DNA from: Aliiruegeria lutimaris
GTDB taxonomy: Bacteria > Pseudomonadota > Alphaproteobacteria > Rhodobacterales > Rhodobacteraceae
Direction: 5' to 3'
Length of the DNA stretch: 37,789 bases
Assembly: GCF_900099935.1 (NCBI RefSeq)
Contig: NZ_FNEK01000050.1
Location: 1-37,789 of the forward strand
Part shown: positions 1 through 8,025 of the stretch, piece by piece
Position numbering within the stretch: the stretch's first letter is position 1
How the letters are laid out: the number at the start of each line of letters is the position of its first letter
The notes under the pieces: model-generated
Database searches by the model: none
Seen by the model: the letters and a program-made list of their open reading frames with translations, nothing else
What the model was told of the DNA's origin: nothing
Translations under genes and position numbers: made by a program

Positions 1-378
1 CGAACATGATCTCGATCCGGTTCCGTCGCTTGTATCGCCGCTTGTCGTACTTGACAGGTTTGTCCCGTGACTTTCGTCCGGGGATGCAAGGCTTGATCCC
101 CTTTTCTACCAAGGCTTCGCGGAACCAATCCGCATCATATCCTCGGTCTCCCAGTAGCCAGTCCGCCGATGGCAGGCTACTCACCAGCGCCCTGGCGCCT
201 GTGTAATCGCTGACTTGACCAGCGGTGATGAAGAACCGGATCGGGCGTCCCGAAGCGTCGGTGACGGCATGCAGCTTCGTGTTCATGCCGCCTTTGGTGC
301 GCCCGATCAGCCTTCCACGCCCCCCTTTTTCAACCGCAGGCTGGAGTGTTTGATCCCAGGTTTTGATGGTGCGATCCA
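1..378 (-). pseudogene. IS5-family transposase, 5'-truncated, runs off left edge
   Basis: Read on the minus strand, this stretch encodes the catalytic half of an IS5-family (DDE) transposase: GRLIGRTKGGMNTKLHA, then AGQVSDYTGA, LLGDRGYDADWF, GIKPCIPGRKSR and KRRYKRRNRIEIMF. These are conserved in this family; the D of GDRGYDAD belongs to the DDE triad. The C-terminus lies beyond base 1. The N-terminal part is missing: homology stops near 340-378, where the IS481 remnant begins. Around 325-340 the minus strand has a run of five A and six G, and the residues before it fit the family better in the -1 frame. This could be a programmed frameshift site, as known in the IS427 subgroup, or decay. Probably inactive. 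Confidence 0.75.
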
Positions 379-402
379 TTCGTTGGAATGGAAGGACGCC
401 CT

Positions 403-1178
403 ATGGGACAGATACGCCACGGCTGCGCTACGACTACGCACGCAGTCAGAGCAGCAATACAGCGATCGCAAGCTTCGACCGCGGAGTTGAGCCGAGAACT
501 TGGGATCAATCCCAAGACGGTGGCGAAGTGGCGGAAACGGCTGACGGTCGAGGATCGTAAAACCGGACCGAGGGAACCTCGCTCAACCGTGCTCAGCGAG
601 GATGAGGAGGCCATCGTGGTCGCGTTCCGCCGCCACACACTGCTACCGCTCGATGACTGCCTCTATGCGTTGCAGCCGACGATCCCGCATCTCACTCGCT
701 CTTCTTTGCACAGCTGGTGGAGAAGGCTAATCGGAAAACCGCCTGGGAGTTCCTGGAGCTGCTTCTTGAGGCCGTTCCCTATCGCATTCATACGATACTC
801 ACCGACAACGGGATCCAGTTCGCCGAACAACCGCGAAACCGAAACACGATCCTCTCACGTCCGATGCGATTTGACATGATCTGCGAAGCCAATGGGATTG
901 ATCATCGCCTGACCCAACCGAACCACCCTTGGACAAATGGTCAAGTCGAGCGCATGAACCGCACGATCAAGGACGCCACGGTCAAACGTTACCACTACGA
1001 CAGCCACGATCAGCTACGCATCGACCATTCCGATTTCCTGGATGCTTACAACTTCGCGCGGCGATTGAAGACGCTCAGCGGTCTCACGCCCTACGAGTAC
1101 ATCTGCAAAATCTGGACTTCAGAACCAGATCGATTCATCGTCAATCCGATCCACCAGATGCCGGGACTGAACACCTAG
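403..1178 (+). pseudogene. IS481-family transposase with internal deletion and frameshift
   Basis: The start MGQIRHGCATTTHAVR opens a reading frame with a helix-turn-helix (LSRELGINPKTVAKWRKR) and runs to HLTRSSLH near 711. The protein then continues in another frame as FAQLVEKANRKTAWEFLE and keeps the rest of an integrase core: ILTDNG (second Asp), NHPWTNGQVERMNRTIK (Glu), ending in MPGLNT at 1178. Compared with full members of this IS481 group, about 60 residues are missing at the junction near 690-715, including the segment that carries the first catalytic Asp. The deletion is out of frame, so no active transposase can be made. Start chosen at 403 because family members begin MGQ; an upstream in-frame ATG at 388 is probably not used. 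Confidence 0.85.
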
Positions 1179-1193
1179 TCGCTAGCGGAAACA

Positions 1194-1385
1194 GTTCGCG
1201 CGCCAAAGGAATGTTCGGTCGCGCTTTCGGTCGAAACCGAGGGCGCATTTGACCTAAATACGGGTCAAAACGGAGGTCGTGCGGGATGGGGAGGTCCTAA
1301 AACGGTCGAAACGACCGGACTTCCGGTCGTTTCGGACGGGTTTTGGGTCGAGATCGACCGGGCTTTGGTGCAAATCGACCGGAAA
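1194..1385. other. Intergenic segment with four inverted repeats
   Basis: This 192-base gap between the IS481 remnant and yebC is dense in GGTCG/CGACC words. It contains four short dyads: 1227-1240 (TCGGT/ACCGA), 1248-1269 (TTTGACC/GGTCAAA), 1307-1334 (12-bp perfect stem) and 1346-1359 (GGTCGA/TCGACC). No gene is recognised. The third dyad may terminate yebC. Confidence 0.5.
1307..1334 (-). terminator. Perfect 12-bp hairpin downstream of yebC
   Basis: CGAAACGACCGG and CCGGTCGTTTCG form a perfect stem with a 4-base loop, 52 bases past the yebC stop codon. On the minus strand there is no clean T-run after it, so intrinsic termination is only a guess. Confidence 0.4.
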
Positions 1386-2132
1386 TCAGGCGTCGAGTTG
1401 CGCGGCGACCTCGTCGGTCAGTTCAAGGTTGGCGGTGACGCGCTGCACGTCGTCGTCGTCCTCCAATACTTCGATCAGCCGCATGAGTTTCTGCACGCCT
1501 TCGAGGTCAAGCTCGGTGGTCGTTGTCGGTTTCCACACCAGCTTGGTGTGCTCCGACTCTCCCAACGTGCTCTCAAGCGCCGTGGAAACTTCGTTCAGAT
1601 CGGTGTCCGTGCAGTAGATGACGTGAGATTCTTCATCGGATTCAACGTCTTCCGCGCCGGCCTCGATCGCCGCCATCATCACCGAATCCTCGTCTCCCAC
1701 GGAGGCCGGGTAGGTGATCTCGCCCTTGCGCTCGAACATGAAGCCGACAGATCCGGTCTCGCCCAGATTGCCGCCATGCTTGGAGAAGGTCGAACGCACG
1801 TTGGAAGCCGTGCGGTTGCGGTTATCGGTCATCGCCTCGACGATCACGGCAACACCGCCGGGACCGTAACCCTCGTAGCGGATCTCTTCGTAATCGTCGC
1901 CGTCACCGACCTGCGATTTCTTGATCGCGCGGTCGATCACGTCCTTGGGGACGGAGTTCGACTTGGCTTCCTTCACCGCGAGCCGCAGACGCGGGTTCTT
2001 GTCGGGGTCCGGGTCGCCCATCTTGGCGGCGACGGTGATCTCTTTCGAGAGCTTGGAAAACAGCTTCGAGCGGGCGGCATCCTGGCGCCCTTTGCGGTGC
2101 TGGATATTCGCCCATTTTGAATGGCCGGCCAT
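1386..2132 (-). CDS. yebC: YebC/PmpR (TACO1) family protein
   Basis: The 248-residue protein begins [18 protein letters not shown], the signature N-terminus of the YebC family, followed by [14 protein letters not shown], the [27 protein letters not shown] block and the [14 protein letters not shown] block. Length matches the family (about 240-250). Family members act in the cytoplasm. They were described as transcriptional regulators, and more recent work links bacterial YebC and mitochondrial TACO1 to translation of difficult sequences such as proline runs. The start at 2132 is preceded by GGAGAAG; a longer frame to 2204 has no family similarity. The gene is monocistronic in appearance, with the IS remnants downstream. 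Confidence 0.95.
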   Translation of the reverse strand: MAGHSKWANIQHRKGRQDAARSKLFSKLSKEITVAAKMGDPDPDKNPRLRLAVKEAKSNSVPKDVIDRAIKKSQVGDGDDYEEIRYEGYGPGGVAVIVEAMTDNRNRTASNVRSTFSKHGGNLGETGSVGFMFERKGEITYPASVGDEDSVMMAAIEAGAEDVESDEESHVIYCTDTDLNEVSTALESTLGESEHTKLVWKPTTTTELDLEGVQKLMRLIEVLEDDDDVQRVTANLELTDEVAAQLDA

Positions 2133-2318
2133 GGGTCTTCTCCGTTCGGGTCGGGATTTCGAGTGATTTGCGCGTCCATAGCGCAAAGCAAGGGGGCGAG
2201 GCAATCCCGCAGCCGCAACGTCTGAGCCAACCGCCTCTTTGCCAGCAACCTGAGGGTTGCGAAAGCCTGGTGAGCATTGGGCAAGGTCCAGCCTGTGGGA
2301 CGGAGACGTGGGTGTCGA

Positions 2319-2987
2319 TCAAATGTCAGAGATTTTCAGCGCCGGGTCCCGCCAGCTATCCGGTACAGCCATTCCTTTCGAAGTGGGCTGGCCTTCGGTC
2401 AACCCCTGGGAGATCGCCCATTCACCGACGTTGTACCAGATATCCTTTCCCGGGTCGTCGGGCTTGGAGCTTTTCGCATGAAGGTGGCCATAAACATGAG
2501 TGATGCCATATGCGTCCTTCAGAAAACGGATCAAACGCCGCCCCGCCGCGATTTGCGCAACAGACGGCATGTCATGGTGACCTGCATGTGGGCCGTTCCG
2601 TCGCCAGTTGCCGTTTGTCATTCTGAAATTGCCAATGAATTCGACCGCCACGGTTTTGGGGCTCAGAATGTTTTGTGTGCTCCACCGCAGTTCCAGAACG
2701 TCATGGCAGTACTGAATGATGCCCGATTGCGGAATGAAGAAATTGGTCCCGATATGCCGAAGCCAGTTCTCGGGACTGTGAAAGCCCTGCCGACCGGTGC
2801 AATGAAGAACAACTCCGGTTATTTCATGCCGCCCCCGAATGCGTCCTTGCTTTTTTCCCTTTGGTGAAGAGTCGGCCAGAACCCGAAGATCATTCCAGGG
2901 AGCGAGGTGGCGATCAAGAACATACTTTTCCAGGTCGCTCAGGCCCTGGGATATGTGAGACATAGTTTTTTTAATAAATTCAACCAT
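2319..2987 (-). CDS. N-acetylmuramoyl-L-alanine amidase-like (PGRP/amidase_2 fold) protein
   Basis: A 222-residue protein (248 if the ATG at 3065 is used). It carries the marks of a zinc amidase of the amidase_2/peptidoglycan-recognition fold: VVLHCTG (His62, first zinc ligand), TVAVEFIGNF (matching the IGIEL strand), VYGHLHAKSS (His168) and DDPG (Asp178, third ligand position). There is no signal peptide or membrane segment, so it should act in the cytoplasm, be exported in another way, or be a phage-derived lysin-like gene. I prefer the start at 2987 because CGGAG lies about 8 bases upstream; the 3065 start has no clear ribosome site. Sequence composition looks less GC-rich than its neighbours, which with the IS remnants nearby hints at acquired DNA. 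The substrate is not certain. Confidence 0.7.
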   Translation of the reverse strand: MVEFIKKTMSHISQGLSDLEKYVLDRHLAPWNDLRVLADSSPKGKKQGRIRGRHEITGVVLHCTGRQGFHSPENWLRHIGTNFFIPQSGIIQYCHDVLELRWSTQNILSPKTVAVEFIGNFRMTNGNWRRNGPHAGHHDMPSVAQIAAGRRLIRFLKDAYGITHVYGHLHAKSSKPDDPGKDIWYNVGEWAISQGLTEGQPTSKGMAVPDSWRDPALKISDI

Positions 2988-3095
2988 CTGCAAGCTCCGA
3001 TATGCTGCGCTTCCCGAGGTAATGTACCCCAGTGTAGCAGCTAACCGGGAATCCTCTAAGAACATCAGCCGGCCCGCCCAGGCCGGTGCTGCGCC

Positions 3096-4874
3096 TCAGA
3101 GCGGCCAGAGCAGCGGAATCAGGGCCGAAGCGAGAATGCCGGTGGACAGGTTGAGCGGAATGCCGACCTTTAGGAAATCCGAGAACCGGTAGCCGCCGGG
3201 GCCATAGACCATCATGTTGGTCTGGTAGCCGATGGGGGTTGCGAAGCTCGCGGAGGCCGCGATCATGACGGCGATGACCAGCGGGCGCGGGTCGAAGCCG
3301 AGGGCCGTCGCCAACCCGATCGCGATCGGCGTTACGACGACCGCGACGGCATTGTTGGTGACCAGTTCGGTCAGCACCGAGGTCAGCAGGTAGATCGCCC
3401 AGACGATCAGGAAAGGCGGCAGTTGCGTCAGCCAGGGCGAGACCGCATTTACGATCAACTCGACCGCGCCGGAGGCCTCCAGCGCCGCACCGATGGCGAG
3501 CATGGAAAAGATCAGTGCCAGCAGCCGGCCCTCGACGAAGGAGAACGCTTCGTCCGCATCGATGCAGCGGGTCACCAGCACCAGCGCGACCGCGAGGAAG
3601 GAGAGAAGCAGGATGGGCGCGACCCCGATGGCCGACAGCACGACGATGCCCATCAGCGCGCCGATGGCGATGGGGGCTTTCTCGCGGCGGAAGGCGCGGG
3701 CCGAGGGACGGGAGATATCGACCAGCCCCATATCGGAGGCCAGCCGCTGGATGTCTTCCGGCGCGCCTTCGAGCAGCAGCGTGTCGCCAACGCGCACCAC
3801 GAGATCATCGAGCTGGCGACCGATATTCTGGTTCCGGCGGTGCACGGCCAGCGGGTAGACACCGTAACGCCGCCGCAGCCGGAGCTGGCCCAGCGTGCGG
3901 CCCACCATGCGCGCACCGGGCGAAATCAGCACCTCGACCGTCTCGGTGCGCACCGAGCTCAGTTTGTCCACCTGCCGCAGCGCCTTGTTCTCCTGCAGGC
4001 TCAGAAGTTCGGCCATGCGCGTGCGCAGCACGACCCGGTCGCCCGCCTCCAGCACCACCTCGTCCATGTCCCGGCGCAGCGAGGCATCGCCGCGCAGAAT
4101 GTCGATCAATCGCACCCCGTCGCGCTTGAACTGTCCAACCTCGACCGCCTTGCGCCCGATCAGGTCGCTATCCTCCGGCAGGGCAACTTCGGTAAAGAAT
4201 TTCATCTTGCGCTTGTCGGAGAGCAGCGAGGCCATGGACTCCCGCTCCGGAAGGAGTCTGTAGGCGATAAACCGCAGGTAGATCATGCCCCAGACGACGA
4301 TGGCGATGGCCAGCGGCGTGACCTCGAAAATCCCGAACGGCTCCATCCCGTTGGCGCGCGCAACGCCGTCGACGAGCAGGTTGGTCGATGTGCCGATCAG
4401 CGTCAGCGTGCCGCCCATGATCGCCGCATAGGAGAGCGGGATCAGCATCTTGGAGGCAGGCCGCTTGAGCGTGCGTGAAATCTGGACCATCACCGGGATC
4501 ATCACGACAACGACCGGCGTGTTGGAAACCACCGCCGAGGCGATGACGACGAACCCGATCAGGGTGCCGATAGCCAGGCGCGGGTCCCTCTCGGCCTGCG
4601 CCTGGGCGATATGGGTAAACCAGTCCAGCGCGCCGGTCCGGACCAGCGCGCCCATCACCAGGAACATCATCGCGATGGTCCAGGGCGCGGGGTTGGACAG
4701 CGCGTCGCGCGCGGCTTCGTAGGGCAGAATGCCGGTGGCCAGCATGACAGCTGCGCCAAGCATGGCGACGACTTCTGCCGGAAAGATCTCCCGCGAGAAC
4801 AGCACGAACATTGTCAGCACGACGCAAAGCGCGAGGATCGGTTCTCCGGTCGGTCCGAGGTTCAGAAATTCCAT
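3096..4874 (-). CDS. SLC13 (DASS) family permease with two TrkA-C/RCK-C domains
   Basis: A 592-residue inner-membrane transporter of the divalent anion:sodium symporter superfamily. The N-terminal half has several hydrophobic segments with SNTPVVVVMIPV and MGGTLTLIGTSTNLL, a conserved SLC13 loop. Two cytoplasmic RCK-C/TrkA-C-like domains lie at about residues 200-370 (DLIGRKAVEVGQF; GARMVGRTLGQLRLRRRYG), and the C-terminal half has the second repeat motifs ELVTNNAVAVVVTPIA and SFATPIGYQTNMMVYGPGGY. Substrates in the family include sulfate and dicarboxylates; the one used here cannot be read from sequence. Start chosen at 4874 with GGGAAG upstream; a frame to 4922 adds 16 unlikely residues. 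No cysteine-biosynthesis genes nearby support a sulfate role. Confidence 0.88.
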   Translation of the reverse strand: MEFLNLGPTGEPILALCVVLTMFVLFSREIFPAEVVAMLGAAVMLATGILPYEAARDALSNPAPWTIAMMFLVMGALVRTGALDWFTHIAQAQAERDPRLAIGTLIGFVVIASAVVSNTPVVVVMIPVMVQISRTLKRPASKMLIPLSYAAIMGGTLTLIGTSTNLLVDGVARANGMEPFGIFEVTPLAIAIVVWGMIYLRFIAYRLLPERESMASLLSDKRKMKFFTEVALPEDSDLIGRKAVEVGQFKRDGVRLIDILRGDASLRRDMDEVVLEAGDRVVLRTRMAELLSLQENKALRQVDKLSSVRTETVEVLISPGARMVGRTLGQLRLRRRYGVYPLAVHRRNQNIGRQLDDLVVRVGDTLLLEGAPEDIQRLASDMGLVDISRPSARAFRREKAPIAIGALMGIVVLSAIGVAPILLLSFLAVALVLVTRCIDADEAFSFVEGRLLALIFSMLAIGAALEASGAVELIVNAVSPWLTQLPPFLIVWAIYLLTSVLTELVTNNAVAVVVTPIAIGLATALGFDPRPLVIAVMIAASASFATPIGYQTNMMVYGPGGYRFSDFLKVGIPLNLSTGILASALIPLLWPL

Positions 4875-5039
4875 ACGCTTCCCATGGCTGCTCCACCGGC
4901 CATCCTTAGCGTGCCTGTGCACTGGCGCAAGCGTTCTATGCTCCGTCGGGGAATGGAGGGCCGGGCCTGCCCGAAGATTTGCCGCTCAGCCCAGCGGATA
5001 CGCTCTGATGAAAAATACGGCGTGCCGCGAGATACGCGT

Positions 5040-5852
5040 TCAGGGGCCCGCCTGTGCCAGCCGCCCGCCCTGGCGGACCATCTCGATCCGCGTCGTCTCG
5101 CCGGTCCGGTCATCGGTTTCCACGTAGAGACCGCAGACCGTCGCCTCCTCCATCGCCGGCGTGAACCGGCCCTTGGGCATGCCGGTGACGAAACGGCGCA
5201 TCGGCTCGGCCTTTTCCATGCCGATGACCGAATTGTAGTCGCCGCACATGCCGGCATCCGAAAGGAAGGCGGTTCCCTTGGGCAGGATCTGTGCATCGGC
5301 TGTCGGCACATGGGTATGCGTGCCCACGACCACGCTGGCGCGGCCGTCGCAGAAATGGCCCATGCCCATCTTCTCCGACGTGGCTTCGCAATGCATGTCG
5401 ATCAGGCTGGCCGCGACCATACCGCCGCGCGGATGCGCGCGCAGCAGCGCGTCGATATCGGAAAAGGGATCGGCAAAGGGGCGCTTCATGAAGACCTGCC
5501 CCAGAACCTGTGCCACCAGGATCTTGCGCCCACCCGTCGCCGTGAAAACCGCCGCCCCGCGCCCCGGCGCGTCCTTGGCAAAGTTGAGCGGCCGCAGGAC
5601 CCGCTTTTCCTGCTCGATATATTGGAGCATGTCGCGCTGGTCGAAGGCGTGATCGCCCAGCGTGATGCAATCGGCGCCAGCCTCCAGCAGCGCCTTGGCA
5701 TGCGCGCCCGACAAGCCCATGCCCGAGGTGGCGTTCTCGCCATTGACCACGACGAAATCCAGCCCCCAGTCGCGCCGCAGCGCCGGCAGGCGTTCCGCCA
5801 CCGCCGTGCGCCCGGCACGGCCCATTACATCGCCAAGAAAGAGAATTTTCAT
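5040..5852 (-). CDS. YmdB-like metallophosphoesterase (TIGR00282 family)
   Basis: A 270-residue cytoplasmic phosphoesterase. Metal-binding motifs are visible in order: MKILFLGDVMGRAGR, VVVNGENA, TLGDHAFD (most relatives have GNH at this position), DMHCEATSEK and GTHTHVPTADAQILP. The characterised relative, YmdB of Bacillus subtilis, hydrolyses 2',3'-cyclic AMP and affects RNA turnover and development; function here is inferred from the family. Start chosen at MKIL (5852), typical for the family; a frame extending to 5927 crosses the repeat element at 5916. It lies downstream of the 5-formyl-THF cyclo-ligase gene on the same strand, 120 bases apart, and the two may be co-transcribed. Confidence 0.9.
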   Translation of the reverse strand: MKILFLGDVMGRAGRTAVAERLPALRRDWGLDFVVVNGENATSGMGLSGAHAKALLEAGADCITLGDHAFDQRDMLQYIEQEKRVLRPLNFAKDAPGRGAAVFTATGGRKILVAQVLGQVFMKRPFADPFSDIDALLRAHPRGGMVAASLIDMHCEATSEKMGMGHFCDGRASVVVGTHTHVPTADAQILPKGTAFLSDAGMCGDYNSVIGMEKAEPMRRFVTGMPKGRFTPAMEEATVCGLYVETDDRTGETTRIEMVRQGGRLAQAGP

Positions 5853-5915
5853 GGCCAACGCCCTAGCTCCGCACGGGGAAGGGAGCAACCCCCTCTCTCC
5901 TGAAAGCTGACGGCG

Positions 5916-5995
5916 CAGATGTTCCACGCGCCGCAGGCGCGCCCGGCCCCAATGCGCCGCGACGCGTCAGCGTCAAGGGGCGCGGGGAAACACCC
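5916..5995. repeat. Dispersed hairpin repeat, family A, copy 1
   Basis: Starts with CAGATGTTCCACGCGCCGC and continues GCGCGCCCGGCCCCA. It folds as three hairpins: CGCGCC/GGCGCG with loop GCA, GACGC/GCGTC (5961-5974), and GGGG/CCCC (5984-5996). A second copy at 30845-30925 keeps the first part almost base for base and keeps the later hairpins with changed but still paired bases. The second hairpin overlaps the stop codon of the cyclo-ligase gene. Confidence 0.75.
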
Positions 5996-6533
5996 CCCTC
6001 TCGGTTAGCACGCCATCGAGGGGTTGGTCCGTCGCTTCGAGGGGCAGCGTTTCAAGGCATTGCGCCGAATAGGCGAAGCCGAGCGCTTTCACCGCTCCCC
6101 GTTGGCGCAGACCCTCAAGGGTTCGGTCATAGAAGCCGCCGCCATAGCCGAGACGGAACAGGTTCCGGTCGAAGGCGACGAGCGGGGCAATTATCAGGTC
6201 GGGAACCAGTTCCGCGCCATCCATCGGGATCATCACGCCAAAGGCGCCTTCCTCCAGCCGGAAGCCCGGTCTCCACTCCCGAAAGACGAGCGGCATCCCC
6301 GGCCCGATGACAATCGGCACGGCAATCCGGTTCGCGGTGCACAGCGCTTCCATCGCCGGCAGCGGGTCGGCCTCGGTGCGGATAGGCAGGTAGCCCGCGA
6401 TGATCTGCCCCGCCGTCCCGGCCAGGTGATCGCGCAGCGCTTGCGATGCGGCCGCGCGGTGTTCGGAATGGGCAGCTTTGCGCAGGGCGAAGGCCCGCTT
6501 TCGCGCCGCTTTCTTCAATTCGCCCAGATTCAC
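5973..6533 (-). CDS. 5-formyltetrahydrofolate cyclo-ligase
   Basis: This 186-residue enzyme converts 5-formyltetrahydrofolate to 5,10-methenyltetrahydrofolate with ATP, in cytoplasmic folate metabolism. Family features are the basic N-terminal helix KKAARKRAFALRK, the folate/ATP region PIRTEADPLPAMEAL, and the signature LIIAPLVAFDRNLFRLGYGGGFYDRTL. The start codon is GTG at 6533, which overlaps the TGA of mgtE by two bases (ATGTGA), so translation is probably coupled to mgtE. Length is normal. In gammaproteobacteria this gene often follows 6S RNA; here its upstream flank is mgtE, so that linkage is absent. Confidence 0.93.
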   Translation of the reverse strand: MNLGELKKAARKRAFALRKAAHSEHRAAASQALRDHLAGTAGQIIAGYLPIRTEADPLPAMEALCTANRIAVPIVIGPGMPLVFREWRPGFRLEEGAFGVMIPMDGAELVPDLIIAPLVAFDRNLFRLGYGGGFYDRTLEGLRQRGAVKALGFAYSAQCLETLPLEATDQPLDGVLTERGVFPRAP

Positions 6534-7948
6534 ATGAGCACCATCGAGGCCAACCCGAGGAAGGCGAAGAAGCCCACCACATCGGTGACGGTTGTCACGA
6601 ACGTGCCCGATGCCAGCGCCGGATCGACCCCGAGTTTCTCCATCGTCACCGGCACGAGAATGCCCGCCAGCGCCGCCACCGCGAGGTTGACGATCATCGC
6701 CGCCGCGATGACCAACCCGATCTGCGAGGAGCCGAACCAGAACAGCGCCACCAGCCCCATGACAGCCGCGAATACAATTCCGTTCAGCACCCCGACGACC
6801 ATCTCCCGGCTGACCACCCGCCAGACATTCGAGCCGGTCAAATCCTTGGTCGCGATGGCCCGCACCGCGACGGTGAGCGACTGCGTGCCCGCGTTGCCGC
6901 CCATCGAGGCGACGATCGGCATCAGCACGGCCAGCGCCACGACCTGGCCGATTACGTCTTCGAACAAGGAGATGACCATGGAGGCGAGAATCGCCGTCAG
7001 CAGGTTCACCCCGAGCCAGGGCAGGCGCAGTTTCGTCGTTTCGATCGCGTTGTCCGACAGCGAGGACTCCTCGTTCACGCCGGCCAGCAGCAGGATATCC
7101 TCCTCGTGTTCGTCATCAAGCACCGCCATGGCGTCGTCGATGGTGATCACGCCGACCAGCCGCTCCTCGCTGTCCACGACGGGCAGCGAGATCAGGTGGT
7201 ACTGGTTGAATATATAAGCCACCTCGGCCTCGTCGAGATCGACCGGAACCGAGCGGAAGGAATGCTCGCTCACCTCGCGCAGCGGCTTGGCTCGCGGCAT
7301 CGACATCAGCTTGCCGAGGGTGACATAGCCGGTCGGGTGCATCTTCGGATCGACAAGGATCACGTGGTAGAACTGCTCCGGCAGGTCCTCGGCATCCTCG
7401 CGCACGAAATCGATGGCCTCGCCAACCGTCCAGTGTTCCGGTGTCCGGACCACCTCGCGCTGCATGAGGCGGCCAGCGGAGCCTTCGGGATAGCTGAGCG
7501 CCTGTTCGACCGCGACCCGTTCGCTGGCGGACAGGGCATCGAGCAGGATATCCTTCTGTTCGTCTCCGAGATCCTCGATCAGGTCGACGATATCGTCCGA
7601 TTCGAGGTCCAGAACGGCTTCGCTTAGCACCTCGTCGGGCAGCATCTCGATGACTTCGGCGCGCACGCCCTCGTCGAGTTCCGACAGGATCTCGCCATCG
7701 ATGTCGCGGCCCCAGAACCGCAGCAGCAGGTGGCGCGTCTTGTCGCCCACCTGTTCCATGAGGTCGGCCACATCGGCGGGGTGGAGCTGGTCGAGCATCC
7801 GCCCGAGCCCGGCCGAATCGCCGCGATTGATCGCCAGCAGAATTTCCCGTACCCGATCCTTGCGCAGTACGAAGGCGTCGTCGTCACGACCTGCCTTTTC
7901 GGCAATCTCTTCGGCCATGGCAGCGTCCTCCGGTTTCACTTTCGACAT
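6530..7948 (-). CDS. mgtE: Magnesium transporter MgtE
   Basis: A 472-residue Mg2+ channel/transporter of the inner membrane. The N-terminal superhelical domain (LHPADVADLMEQV, MLPDEVLSEAVLDLESDDIVDLIEDL) is followed by two CBS domains at about residues 140-260 (VVRTPEHWTVGEAIDFVRE; LISLPVVDSEERLVGVITIDDAM) and a five-helix membrane domain with ASMGGNAGTQSLTVAVRAIA, which contains conserved pore residues. Acidic residues in the cytosolic domains sense Mg2+ in the family. Two starts are possible: 7948 (MSKVK) and 7918 (MAEEI), the latter preceded by GGAGG at good spacing. No M-box riboswitch is visible in the 77 bases between it and the divergent guaD gene. Confidence 0.94.
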   Translation of the reverse strand: MSKVKPEDAAMAEEIAEKAGRDDDAFVLRKDRVREILLAINRGDSAGLGRMLDQLHPADVADLMEQVGDKTRHLLLRFWGRDIDGEILSELDEGVRAEVIEMLPDEVLSEAVLDLESDDIVDLIEDLGDEQKDILLDALSASERVAVEQALSYPEGSAGRLMQREVVRTPEHWTVGEAIDFVREDAEDLPEQFYHVILVDPKMHPTGYVTLGKLMSMPRAKPLREVSEHSFRSVPVDLDEAEVAYIFNQYHLISLPVVDSEERLVGVITIDDAMAVLDDEHEEDILLLAGVNEESSLSDNAIETTKLRLPWLGVNLLTAILASMVISLFEDVIGQVVALAVLMPIVASMGGNAGTQSLTVAVRAIATKDLTGSNVWRVVSREMVVGVLNGIVFAAVMGLVALFWFGSSQIGLVIAAAMIVNLAVAALAGILVPVTMEKLGVDPALASGTFVTTVTDVVGFFAFLGLASMVLM

Positions 7949-8025
7949 AGAATAAGGCCGCGGAAGCGGGGTGCAACCTGCCTTGCCCGTTGCCGAGCGC
8001 AAGTCCTGTCCCTAGGCTCCCTCTC

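Larger units (their letters stand above)
1..1193. mobile_element. Composite remnant of two insertion sequences (IS5 and IS481 families)
   Basis: Two transposase remnants of different families lie back to back, diverging from about 378-403, with no host gene between them. The right end of the IS481 element is probably near 1193, where bases 1176-1193 read TAGTCGCTAGCGGAAACA; this fits an end starting with TGT on the other strand. I could not find the matching left terminal repeat, which was probably lost at the junction with the IS5 element. The left limit is outside the window. Confidence 0.6.

Noticed and set aside
3423-4478. A 351-residue open plus frame opposite the SLC13 permease gene
   Set aside because: Composition is dominated by His, Arg, Gln and Asp as expected for the antisense of a GC-rich gene; no motif and no ribosome site.
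5853-5972. 6S RNA, which often lies beside 5-formyl-THF cyclo-ligase genes
   Set aside because: The gap is too short and is filled by the family A repeat; no large internal bulge flanked by two long arms is visible.
7949-8025. M-box riboswitch or purine riboswitch between mgtE and guaD
   Set aside because: Only 77 bases separate the two start codons and no conserved aptamer core is visible.
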